Shown: positions 1-9,977 of the stretch, in pieces
Position numbering within the stretch: the first letter of the stretch is position 1
Layout of the letters: the number at the start of each line of letters is the position of its first letter
Program-made: the position numbers and the translations under genes
Notes under the pieces: model-generated
The model's database searches: none
What the model was told of the DNA's origin: nothing
Seen by the model: the letters and a program-made list of their open reading frames with translations, nothing else
Assembly (NCBI GenBank): GCA_025642065.1
Contig: JAODUP010000006.1
Span: 372,001 to 436,000, forward strand
DNA from: Paralvinella palmiformis
Taxonomy: Eukaryota; Annelida; Polychaeta; Terebellida; Alvinellidae
DNA: 64,000 nt
Reading direction: 5' to 3'

Positions 1-457
1 TTTATCCTAAGTATATTAAAACCATACGCATAAATTAATACCTTAAATATCAATACTTTTGCCAATTGTTCTTGTTTCTGAAATTTTCGTCAGCTTCGAA
101 TTTTAATTAATGTGCCGGTGAATTAGTGGATCGGTTAGCATATACGTGGTCTGTATTTGAAATATCACTGACGCGGATAGCTGCATGTAGACTTTACAAC
201 AGTTATATAAAGGCTGCCCTCTAGAAGGTCAGCAGTTATAGTGTTGTTATCAACGACGAAAAGCGCCGTTTTCTGTCAAGTTTGTGCCACCATTATAAAA
301 CTAATATATCATTTTAGCTAGAATCATTGTGAGGCACAACGTACATTTCTTCGATTCCTACGTTCTCAAACCACGTATAAGGTAAATCTCATCGGGTGGG
401 GGGGGGGGGGTGTTGAGGAGGTTATGGCGTCACACTTCGCTTTTCTTATCATTGACA
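1..457. other. No gene recognised
   Basis: AT-rich sequence with no coding similarity that I can see. It contains a run of about 13 G near 398-411, a likely slippage or sequencing-error site. Confidence 0.5.
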
Positions 458-1843
458 GTGTTATCTTTACATATACCTTATTTCAGATACATGTACTATT
501 ATAACACAGATCTGTCACAAAGTCACACAAGAAGAGGTCTGTCTACACATCACTATCAGTAGTAGTCTTTAACATAGTTCCATGTTGCAGACTGCCGATT
601 TCAGCAGATCACGGCTCATCCATGTTGATTTTGCATGAAAGAAGAGAATGAGGGGTGTCGTTGCCAAGCTGTGATCGAGCATCAGTGTCAATCTTGTTGC
701 ACATAGAGAAGACGCGTACGTTCGCTATCAGCATTGCTGTGGGGGATCACCGACAGTGTTGTTATGCGATGCGCTAAATGTGGAAAGCGCATTCCACCAA
801 CAAATGTCTTCTTCTTGGCCATACTCTGCTCAGTGTAGAGCGGCAGTTCATCGTCCGTCAGGAATCAGCTGGTAGTCCTGAAACTCTCTGCTTTGACTCG
901 ATCACCGTAGCTATACTATTCGTCGTACCGGTCGTGATTAAACAAGAACATGTGAGCTATAGCTGACACAGTTTGGACAGTTTCTGCTAACACAGAAAAA
1001 TACGCCAGACATTACTCAGGCAAAAACAAAAGAAAGTATTCCACACCAAGCTTGATAAAGTTAGATATTTTTGTTTGGGTTTCGTTTAAAAACCGAACGA
1101 TTTATAATAATATTAATAATGTATATTTTATTTATTTTTAATAATGCACTGCTGCAATAAAACCGGGAGACAGGGAGACGTACGTACTTCAAAACCGGGA
1201 GGCTCCCAGCGAACACACACACACACACACACATATCTAACTTTATCAAGCTTGGTGTGGAATACTTTCTTTTGTTTTTGCCTGAGTAATGTCTGGCGTA
1301 TTTTTCTGTGTTAGCAGAAACTGTCCAAACTGTGTCAGCTATAGCTCACATGTTCTTGTTTAATCACGACCGGTACGACGAATAGTATAGCTACGGTGAT
1401 CGAGTCAAAGCAGAGAGTTTCAGGACTACCAGCTGATTCCTGACGGACGATGAACTGCCGCTCTACACTGAGCAGAGTATGGCCAAGAAGAAGACATTTG
1501 TTGGTGGAATGCGCTTTCCACATTTAGCGCATCGCATAACAACACTGTCGGTGATCCCCCACAGCAATGCTGATAGCGAACGTACGCGTCTTCTCTATGT
1601 GCAACAAGATTGACACTGATGCTCGATCACAGCTTGGCAACGACACCCCTCATTCTCTTCTTTCATGCAAAATCAACATGGATGAGCCGTGATCTGCTGA
1701 AATCGGCAGTCTGCAACATGGAACTATGTGAAAGACTACTACTGATAGTGATGTGTAGACAGACCTCTTCTTGTGTGACTTTGTGACAGATCTGTGTTAT
1801 AATAGTACATGTATCTGAAATAAGGTATATGTAAAGATAACAC
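458..1843. repeat. Large inverted repeat: two 611-bp arms, 164-bp spacer
   Basis: The left arm (458-1068) and right arm (1233-1843) are reverse complements of exactly equal length. I spotted one mismatch (near 574, AAC against CAC on the same strand). Both arms encode the same 62-residue open frame in opposite orientation (778-966 plus, 1335-1523 minus), which confirms the identity independently. The spacer (1069-1232) is unique and holds a short CA microsatellite at its right edge. I see no convincing target-site duplication outside the arms. It could be a foldback transposon with very long terminal inverted repeats, a recent inverted duplication, or a palindromic assembly artefact. The arms resemble no protein family I can name. 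Confidence 0.93.
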
Positions 1844-1864
1844 AGTCTGTCTTTACAAGTGTTA

Positions 1865-2160
1865 TCATGTTTTATTTAGTGTATTAGTTTTATAAAGCGC
1901 TATAATTTGAGATTGTGCGTTTAAAATGTCGTTTATATTATTTTTGCTAGATTTGCATTTAATTGACACATACTTTATTATCATGTTTTTCGTCAGTGCA
2001 TTACTTTTTGTAAAGTGCATTAATTTGAGATTGTGTGTTTAACATGTTTTTATGCTATTTTTGCAGAACTGCTATGACACATACTTTATTTTCACCTGTT
2101 TTTTTTCAGTGGATTAATTTGTATAAAGTGCAATAATTTTAGATTGTATGCTTTACATGG
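1865..2160. repeat. Imperfect tandem array, 111-116-bp unit, about 2.6 copies
   Basis: Units start near 1865, 1981 and 2092. Each begins with a T-rich stretch, then a GTG/ATTA segment, then a conserved core (ATTTGAGATTGTG or variant), and two of them end in GACACATACTTTATT. It lies 20 bp to the right of the inverted repeat. The divergence between units suggests an old array. Confidence 0.75.
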
Positions 2161-2410
2161 AACATTGACGTTTTTACTTTATTTTGGTGGCAGGTATTGG
2201 TTGGTAATAATAAAACTTGATTGTTACGGTCTAAGGAGTGTTTTCTTTTATGTTACCATAGTAATTATAATAATATTTCGGTTTACTTATAGAAGTTCGA
2301 TTTTCTCCGATTTACGTATAAATCTACTGTTTTGGCATTTCTGAAACTTAACATGTATATGACTGTGTATGCCAAGTGTAACCTGTGCCGAGGCTAAACA
2401 TGTTACTCAC

Positions 2411-2548
2411 ATCTCTATTACATTACACATGTCTCAGCAAGAAAAGTCGCCACTCTGGATTCAGTCCCCTGAAGAAACGTCCAGAGTTTGAATTCACGGT
2501 TCGAGATTCTCTGTACCTGTGCCTTATTATACACAGCTAAAACACACA
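2411..2548 (+). repeat. Direct repeat DR1, copy 1
   Basis: About 135 bp, repeated in the same orientation at 3384-3520. The shared core runs from TCTCAGCAAGAAAAGTCGCC to TTATTATACACAGCTAA with only a few mismatches. Both copies end in CA microsatellites. The pair brackets the LTR-like repeat at 2690-3395. Confidence 0.85.
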
Positions 2549-2689
2549 CACACACGTTAAATTAGGCGTGAATGAAAGTTCACTTAGTGATGAATGGAAA
2601 CGTATGAGGATTAGCTGTTCAGTTCGAGTAAATCATAGTATTTACTCAGGTTTCAGAAGATATTTCGTTCTAGTCCAGTAATAATCCAT

Positions 2690-3395
2690 TGTGCAGTATT
2701 GCTACTTTGTTTTTATTTTAGCTAAATCACTTCACTGATTCCATACAGAGTTAGTGTACATTGTCTCACGTGGTAAAAAAACTGTAATGTTTGTTAACAC
2801 GCCGAGGGCCTATAAAAGGCCTAACTTTTCGCTAAGGTTAGAGAAGAACTTGCGACGCCAGACTAGTCGGACGTGTATCGATATATACGGTTCATGTAGG
2901 TAGGAGTTATTTAGTTATTCGAACCCAGAATAAAGCTGAGGTCAGCATCTGAGGTGTCGGAATGTTTTATATACAAGTTTCTTTTGGACCACAGAAAATA
3001 ACTGTTGAATGTAAACTGTGGTGTCAAAATAGTTATGATATGTATAAAGTAAGTCACCATTGAACCACACGCACGTGTTGTTTATTGCGAGCTATGGTAT
3101 CAAATGGTATGTTTTACGTGCTTCCTCTTTTTGTACATCCCCTGCATGTAGCCGCTTTCCTGTGGGCGTGACATATTTGTCGCGTAAGAAAAGCGAATTA
3201 GCTGGTTCCCACAGGCTGATGAGCAGACCAGACACATGCTTAGGTATACGCATAAATGTATCAATATGTGGAGGTATGGAACATTTTATATTTAGATTAA
3301 TGTATGTATAGTTGTATTTAGATTTAGATTTATGGAGGTAGGTCTCAAAGGATGTTTAGATATGTTGATGCTCTGTGCCTGTTACCTCTCTATTT
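2690..3395 (+). mobile_element. LTR-like dispersed repeat R2, copy 1 (non-coding)
   Basis: About 700 bp, found again at 54700-55385 in the same orientation at roughly 90% identity by eye. It starts with TGTGCAGTATTGC. It carries a TATA box (CTATAAAAGG near 2810) and, about 120 bp downstream, an AATAAA in CCCAGAATAAAGC (near 2930). It then has a GGTGTCGGAATG motif that resembles the primer-binding start after Ty3/Gypsy LTRs. This promoter, polyadenylation and primer-site order fits an LTR spanning about 2690-2955. The following 440 bp, shared by both copies, is non-coding. I infer a solo-LTR-plus-leader remnant or a non-autonomous LTR element. Similarity starts abruptly at the TG in both copies. 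Confidence 0.65.
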
Positions 3396-3520
3396 TACAC
3401 ATATCTCAGCAAGAAAAGTCGCCACTCTGGATTCAGTCCCCTGAAGAAACGGCCAGAGTTTGAATTCATGGTTCGAGATTCTCTCTGCCTGTGCCTTATT
3501 ATACACAGCTAACACACACA
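3384..3520 (+). repeat. Direct repeat DR1, copy 2
   Basis: Second copy of the repeat at 2411-2548, again followed by CA repeats (to about 3540). Confidence 0.85.
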
Positions 3521-3958
3521 CACAAACACACACACACACAGTGACAAATTATTCCCAATCATAGTTTGGCGCCACAGTGATCGCCACTCGATCACAGATA
3601 CCATCAAGCTAAATACAGAAACAAGAAAATATTGTTTGTACCCAGTTTACATAAAGAGTTGATCTTGCACTGACAACAGCAAGCATTTGATTGGTTAATT
3701 TTACTTACTGTCGACACTTGTAAAATAATGAAAACACTGACCTAAATAATTAATTATGTTAATCCTGTATGGAGAAACTGCACTGGGGTTCTACAGATTT
3801 ATGATAAGAATTAATGTTATTGTCATTTATACAGACATCGTTAACTGAATGCAGACCATAGAATATTTACATGGAATATGATTATATACTATAGTGAAAG
3901 AAACAGGCATTATTGTGTGTATGTGTGTGTGTGTGTGTGAAAAAGATATGAGATGAAG
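3521..3958. other. Intergenic, GT microsatellite
   Basis: No coding similarity seen. A GT run near 3916-3940 immediately precedes the first recognisable gypsy coding sequence, so that element's 5' truncation point lies at or near this microsatellite. Confidence 0.5.
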
Positions 3959-5805
3959 ATGGATCTATGCCTCCATATGGTGTGAATGTCACTCCAACCC
4001 TTGTAGATATTGGATCTCGTAAAGCTGTTTGTGTTGAGTTATCCAACTTCACCAATAACCCTGTTATTTTATCTCCAAACTGGGTGTTGTGTCATGTCCA
4101 CGCTTGCGAGATAACTGAAGACGGCCCGGTCACACACTGATCCTGAACAGTCTACTTCTTGGATAGACTGCATTCGTCAAAATATATCGGAGTCGACGCT
4201 CACCGAATCTCATCAAGTTGAAGTTCAGAGTGTTGTGGCACAGTGGAATAATGTATTTTCGAAGAATGACTTGGATGCCGGTTTGATTAGTCTAATGAGA
4301 CTCCGTTCAAGCAGCGCCATCGCAAAATCCCACCCGCGCTGTTTAATGAAGTTTAAAGCCATCTAAGACAGTTATCTGACGCCAGGATAATACGGACGAG
4401 TCAAAGTCCCTGGGCTTCCAACATTGTCCTCGTTAGGACACGGAACCAAACACTACGTCTATTTGTGGACGTTCGCCAGCTAAATCGTAGAACGGTCAAG
4501 GACGCATATGCGTTACCACGCATTGACGAACTCTTTGGGTAGAGTTAGAGGAGATTCAGAAGGCATATACAGCCTTCATTGCTGGCCCTCTCGGCTTCTA
4601 CGAGTATAATTGTTTGCCATTTGGACTGTCGAACGAGCCAGTGACATATCAGAGATTGATGGAATCATGTCTATCGGATTTAATCTTTGGTGAAAATCGT
4701 GTGTGCCAGATTTACTTGGATGATGTTATAATAGCCTCAAAGACATTTGAGGAGCATTTACAGTGCCTCCAACAAGTGTTTGCAAAGTCCAAAGTTAAAT
4801 ATATCAGCCAGTACTACATAATGTGGATAGGCTGCGAACGTTTTTGGGGATTACTGGTTATTACCGTCGTTTTGTTCAAGGGTATTCTAGCGTTGCCAAG
4901 CCACTTAACTTGTTGCTATTAGGTATCAAGAACAAGAAGAAATCCTTTAGGAAAGCCAATCTAAAAGCTAAGATATCTAGTAAGTGGGTATGGGATGAAG
5001 CTCAGCAGACTGCGTTTGACACACAAACAGATTTTGACGTCGCAACCGATATTGTCATACCCAGATTACAGTCTATCCTTCATAGTGCACACTGTTGCCT
5101 GTTCGAGTGGTCTAGTAGTTGTCCTTTACCAGATTAAGGATGGTAAGGAGCGCGTCATCTCGTATGCATCATGAGGTGTTAGTACCGCTGAACAGCATTA
5201 TCCTGCACACAATCTTGACATTGAAGTTGACCATCACTTCTAAGTTTCATGATTATCTCTATGGCAATTCATTCGTTGTCTTTACAGACAATAATCCAAT
5301 GACCTATGTCTTGGAAAAAGCCAAGTTGGATGCAGCTAGTCATCGTTGGGTAGCGGCCTTGAGTGCGTATGACTTTAGAATTAAGTATAGGCCTGGCAAG
5401 CCAAATGCTGACGCAGATGCATTGTTGCGTATGCCTCAGCCCCGTGATGATGGGTTCTGTGAAATCAACCCAAGTTGTGTCTAAGCTTTATGTCAAAGTC
5501 ACCATTGTTGCTATGCAACATCTCTAGCAATTTCAGCAACACGATCTGACGGTATGGATTTGCACGAATAGGTTATACCAAAGGACTGGAGAAGATTGCA
5601 GTATGCAGATCCAATGCGGGGTATGTTTGCTCAAGTTGTAGGCAAGTCACGTAAGCCATTACTGTCTGATGTTACTGTGGCACATGGTCAGATATTACTT
5701 CACGAATTCAGTCGACTTGTACTAAAACGAACTGTGTTATATAAACGCATCGAGGATAATCTATAAACAGGCTTTGAAGAGTGCACGTGACGATATCTGT
5801 CACAT
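3959..5805 (+). pseudogene. Gypsy A pol remnant: RT, RNase H, integrase N-terminus
   Basis: The fragments are, in order: a post-protease linker (MPPYGVNVTPTLVDIG at 3968), broken at about 4138; an RT fragment with the catalytic YLDD box at 4713-4724 (context CQIYLDDVII); a frameshift into the frame starting at 4823, which carries the RT thumb/connection motif FLGITGYYRRFVQGY; then RNase H in several frames, including VFTDNNPMTYVLEKAKLDAA (near 5278-5337) and the terminal KYRPGKPNADADALLRMP. Integrase N-terminal sequence follows near 5575-5790 with one internal stop. RT motif spacing is typical of Ty3/Gypsy, but at least four frameshifts or stops are visible. Confidence 0.88.
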
Positions 5806-5962
5806 TGTACGCCTCTACATAATGATAGATGTTCTTCAATATCAGAGACTAAATACCTATTCGGATTGTTTGTTACTTATTATTGTATAATGATTCTGAA
5901 TAAATGGTTTCCACCAAACTGATAGCTTTGTGCACCGAGAGACTTTATTACATCGTAATACA
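5806..5962 (+). repeat. 5' LTR of gypsy B (157 bp)
   Basis: Starts TGTACGCC and ends AATACA, the usual TG...CA form. It contains AATAAA near 5900. The next bases, TGGTGTCAGAAG (5963-5974), fit a Ty3/Gypsy primer-binding site, and the gag ATG follows at 5975. Its first 85 nt recur at 8526-8610 with about ten mismatches, indicating an old insertion. Confidence 0.85.
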
Positions 5963-5974
5963 TGGTGTCAGAAG

Positions 5975-6692
5975 ATGGCAGTCCAATTACCAACATCTAC
6001 ATTAGACCTAAGTGGAGATATGTCCCTGAATTAGGAGTATTTTGAAGAAACGCTTAATTCGTATGCTGTATTGATGTGATATAGAACAGTCGATGCACCT
6101 GAACCAACCAAGTAATTGGCGGCATTGAAATATGCTTTGCCAAAAGAGACTAGGCTAGTATTAAAAAAAACACCTTATCGTGGAGTGAAACTGATAACAA
6201 GGATGATCCAGCACATAATCTAACAAAACTAAAGGATACTCTATAGGAACAAAGAATGTGATACACGAAAGAGTAGAGTTTAATGAACTTATGCCCACCC
6301 AGACATAAGATATAAACAGTTAGCAAACCAGGTGTCGCCAACAAGGTAGGAAATGTGAGTACTCTGATCAGTGTACACTTAACGACAGAACTCTGATGAC
6401 AAAGTTAATCAACAGTGCAGTGAAAGATCTTCGTATATCCCTCGAAACAATTGTACTACATGCACAAGCCTACGAGGCGACAAAGGCTAAACTAGAGAGA
6501 ATGGATCCCGATGTAAAACAGGTTAATTTCACAAATTCTCGTAGTACAGGACCCAAAAAGAGTAAACCTGTTAAACAAGACGTTTGTCCATGGTGTGCTG
6601 AGCCTGCTCACCATAATGGCAAGACTGATTGTCGTGCCCAGGGCCGATCATGTTACGCATGTAGTAGGATAAATCACTTAAGCAGCGCATGA
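5975..6692 (+). pseudogene. Gypsy B gag remnant with CCHC knuckle
   Basis: The frame starts at the ATG right after the primer-binding site and meets a TAG after 19 codons, probably a mutated tryptophan codon. It can be followed in pieces to an intact stretch 6396-6692 ending in a tandem cysteine cluster: CPWC...H...C followed by CYAC...H, with the last expected cysteine lost next to a TGA. This double knuckle is typical of gag in this Ty3/Gypsy group. Confidence 0.75.
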
Positions 6693-6959
6693 GACATCCA
6701 ATTCCTAACTGGCGTGAATGAACTGAGTCACTAACAGTCCCTTACAAAGGTCACTCATATTCATCAAAACAAAAACAACATATTAGGCATGTCGATGTTG
6801 AAGAATATGATGGGTTCCAATATGATAACTTTAGCATTGATAACACACCCATCCAATCCATTCATACCGTAAATATCACAAAATATAGCGAGAATACATA
6901 CCATCCGTATGACCTGGAAGAGATCCAGACAGAAAGGATCAACCAATTATATCCGAAAA

Positions 6960-7085
6960 CGAAAAAAAAACTTTACGCACATCAATATTGGCGGCATGCC
7001 AGATAATGGACACCTGAAGAATACTAAATTTCAAGTTGACACTGCTGCGACATGCAATACCATTCACATGAATGACCTTGAATGA
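6960..7085 (+). pseudogene. Gypsy B aspartic protease remnant
   Basis: The frame across 6990-7080 contains FQVDTAATCNTI, which aligns with the retropepsin active-site motif D-T-G/A-A. The catalytic Asp and Thr are present and Ala follows. The frame stops at TGA shortly after, and I cannot follow the flap region. Confidence 0.6.
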
Positions 7086-7519
7086 ATTTTTGACATTTGT
7101 GATCCTGAATTTGGAATACAACCCACTGTTACAACAATCAATATGTATAACAATGCAACGGTATAGACTTAGAATTGTAACACAAGGCAATGCTTATTTC
7201 TCATACACACTATATCCTAGATTGGCCAGAGTTCCCCAACAAACCCCCATTAATGTGTGGCACAGATTCCGAACTGTTAAATATTGTAAGAATGAATGTA
7301 GATGAGATCCATTAAATACGTGCCACACCCTCTATACACAAGGGGACTCCACTCACAGAGGCATATGTCAAACGTACCTATACAGTGATGTATTTAGTGG
7401 TCTAGGTTGCATAGGTGATCTTGTGCACATCAAACTGAATACCAGTGCGAGACCGGTTCAATCAGGTATCAGATGATATCCAGTAAATAAAATCGAAAGA
7501 TTTCGAAGAGAATTCGTGA

Positions 7520-8425
7520 AATGATAATTGATGGCTACTTGGTCAATGAGCTAACCCCGTGGTGTCACCAATGACAGCTGTGGAGAGGCATGAAAAGACA
7601 AATCACCCAAATACGGATAAGAGTAATACGTGATATGCCAGTTCCAAAAGACAAGAAGACAAGAGGGATCTACCATGACAAAGTCACAAAAAGGACAATT
7701 ATGCTCAGATTGAAAAAGATTGCCAAGCTATTGTGAATGCCATGTGCCGTTGGGATCAGTGGTTATATGGCCAGCACTCCATTAAAATCGAAACAGATCA
7801 TAAACGTTTAGAAACTATATTTAAACATCCAACAGCACAAGCACCAAAACGTCTCCAGAAAATGTTACTCAAACTGCAACGATATACGTTCAACGTTATA
7901 TACCGGAAAGGAAGTACCATGTGGCTAGCTGACACATTATCCAGGGCACCATTACCCAGAACCACCGAAGCCAAAGTAGCAGAATTAGAAGTTTTCATGA
8001 CAGCTCTCGAAACAACCAATCAAAAGCCTGAACGAATCATGGATCACACTTTCGAATTGATCAAACGGGCCACCTTCGAGGATACAATCCTTTCTCATCT
8101 TATACCTTATATTATGTATGGCTGGCCTGATGAAAAGTCAAAACTTCCCCTCGATCTAACGGCATATTAGAATTTCAGATCAGAGCTGATCACAGTGGAT
8201 GGCATTATTTGTAAGGGCAACAAAGTCCTTATCCCAAGTGTAATGCGTCCTCGTATGGTCGAGAAACTCCACTCTTCCCACCTAGAAGTTGAAAACTCCA
8301 TACGAAATGCCAGTGATACACTATTCTGGCCATCAATCCGAGCTGATATTAAAGCTGCATGTGAAAATTGTCCAGTATGTGCACAGTATGCGGTTCAACA
8401 CCACAATGAGCCAATGCCAGTACCA
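7520..8425 (+). pseudogene. Gypsy B RT stub, RNase H and integrase HHCC domain
   Basis: A short RT N-terminal stub lies near 7520-7620 in shifted frames. After it, most of RT including the YxDD box is absent. RNase H C-terminal sequence follows in one open frame, 7733-8170: ETDHKRLETIF, then AQAPKRLQKMLLKLQRY and YRKGSTMWLADTLSRAP. A new frame from 8195 carries the integrase zinc finger: KLHSSH...CENCPVCAQY (H, H, C, C). The frame loses similarity at about 8430, before the catalytic core. Confidence 0.85.
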
Positions 8426-8525
8426 GGAATTGTGCGTGTTGTTTTTCATAATTTCAATCTCATTTATTCTAAAATTTGTTATTATGACAATATATTGATT
8501 TCACGATTCTTCAAATAAGGGAAGA

Positions 8526-8610
8526 TGTACGCCCCTACATAATGATAGATGTTCTTTAATGTCCGATACTAAATACCTAATCGGATTGCTTGTTACTTAT
8601 TACTGTATAA
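8526..8610 (+). repeat. Truncated 3' LTR of gypsy B (85 bp)
   Basis: Matches LTR positions 1-85 (5806-5890). Element A coding sequence resumes at 8611. The 95 bp before it (8431-8525) are AT-rich and unrecognised. Confidence 0.85.
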
Positions 8611-9977
8611 AAGTTGGTGACCATGGACTTTTGGACGTTGGAAGCATCCAAAGGAGGTTTTGAACACTTGCTTGTTATAACCGACCACTTAACTAAATAT
8701 GCTATGGCCATTCCTACTCGCAACCAGACTGCAAAGGTAACAGCAGAAGCCCTGTACAATAACTTTGTGGCTCACTATGGATTTCCACTCCGTTTACATA
8801 GTGACTAAGGAGCCAACTTTGAAAGTACAGTCATAAAGGAACTTTGTACTATGGCTGGTGTTACCAAGTCCAGGACTACTCCGTACAATCCGGCAGAAAA
8901 CGGAGTTACCGAACGCATGAACAAAACTGTACTTGGAATGTTGAGAACTTTACATTCCGAGCAGAAACAAGACTGGAAGGCACGGATTAATCATCTTGTT
9001 CGTGCCTACAATTGCTGTACACGTGACACAACTGGATTTACACCACACCAGTCGATGTGTTGGAGGCAACCCAGGTTAGCTGTTGATGTCGTTCTGGGTC
9101 TAATTGATGAGACTGCAGAACATCAAAGTTACACTTATATTGATAAGTTGCGTCGTGGGCTGAAAGCAACCTACGAGCTAGCTAGTAGCAATACGAATCA
9201 AGCACAACACCGGCAAAAAGCCAATCATGACCTTAAGGCACGTGCTGCGATATTAGATGTTGGAGATCGTGTCCTTGTTAAGCAATTGGCTTTTCAAGGA
9301 AAACACAAGATCGCAGACCGCTGGGAAGACGTTCCCTATGTAATAGCCGAACAGCCGAATCCCGATATCCCTGTCTATATATATCAACGTGAATATGGGA
9401 TAGGAAACATCTTCTGCCAGAAGGATCACTGCCGTTGTCAAACGCAACTAACGTGTGTGGAGTAAAAATGAAACCACTTGTGAAACAAGTCGTCCGACCA
9501 ACGCCAGCTCCACAAAACTGAAATTCAGCTCAGTGTTAGCGAATGGACTGCCGATTCGGATGAGGAAGATTCATCATATGCTGTATTAGATACATATGAA
9601 AGAATATCACCTTCGGTACATGATCCAGATGTTTCTAGAATGGAGGCCGACTCGGATAGAACTAGTAGCCATGAGGATAATGTCGCTTCAGAACAGCCGA
9701 CAGAAAATTATAATTTTGATGATACTGTTTCTGAAGATGATATCGTCCCCAAAATTCTTGTACCTCCAGTTCCCGATGTTCCCAGAAGAAGTACAAGACA
9801 TCGGCCCATTTAGCTTACCATGTGCCCAAAAGTGGCCGTAAAACATCAATCATCAATCATCGTAGACCACCGCAGTGGTTAAATACTGCCCAGTATGACC
9901 CTTTTAAAGTTCTTGCTGATTCTCATAACAAGCTCTCACAAATATTGGTGAATCTAAATAAGATCGCACTACAATAA
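8611..9977 (+). pseudogene. Gypsy A integrase core and C-terminus
   Basis: The frame resumes inside integrase. The catalytic triad is complete: Asp at 8625-8627 (VTMDFW), Asp at 8803-8805 (LHSD) and Glu at 8911-8913 (GVTERMN). There are 35 residues between the last two, the classic D,D(35)E arrangement. A TAA at 8806 replaces the residue after the second Asp. The long frame 8851-9465 covers the core C-terminus and the DNA-binding domain. After a frameshift the C-terminal tail runs to a TAA at 9975-9977 and is interrupted at 9804-9862 by a SINE tail. Confidence 0.85.
9804..9862 (+). mobile_element. 59-bp SINE S1 tail insertion inside gypsy A
   Basis: Only the last ~50 nt of SINE family S1 (CCCATTTAGC...AAAAGTGGCCGTAAAACATC) plus a CAATCAT tail are present. 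CATCG flanks both sides (9799-9803 and 9858-9862). Excluding 9804-9862 returns the integrase tail to a single frame, which shows exactly what was inserted. Confidence 0.85.

Larger units (their letters stand above)
5806..8610 (+). mobile_element. Ty3/Gypsy retrotransposon B nested inside element A
   Basis: Inner element. The 5' LTR is at 5806-5962 and a truncated 3' LTR (first 85 nt only) at 8526-8610. The interior holds gag with a zinc knuckle, a retropepsin remnant, RT/RNase H remnants and an integrase zinc-binding domain. Most of RT and the whole integrase core are deleted. The 3' junction is lost: the last ~72 nt of the 3' LTR and about 65 codons' worth of element A are missing together, so one deletion removed the boundary after insertion. 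Confidence 0.85.
3959..9977 (+). mobile_element. Ty3/Gypsy retrotransposon A, 5'-truncated, interrupted by element B
   Basis: Outer element. Part 1 (3959-5805) runs from the linker after the protease through reverse transcriptase, RNase H and the start of integrase. Part 2 (8611-9977) is the integrase core and C-terminus. Element B (5806-8610) lies between them. The two halves belong together: part 1 stops early in integrase, before the catalytic core, and part 2 starts in the same orientation just at the core. The 5' LTR, gag and protease are missing. I could not identify its own 3' LTR in 9978-11200. Numerous stops and frameshifts make it non-functional. Confidence 0.85.

Noticed and set aside
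778..966. 62-residue open frame in the inverted repeat, with an overlapping frame reading CAKCGKRIPPTNV like a LIM finger
   Set aside because: The LIM-like stretch is short, runs into a stop, lacks the following His/Cys ligands and has no neighbouring exons. The frame appears twice only because of the inverted repeat.
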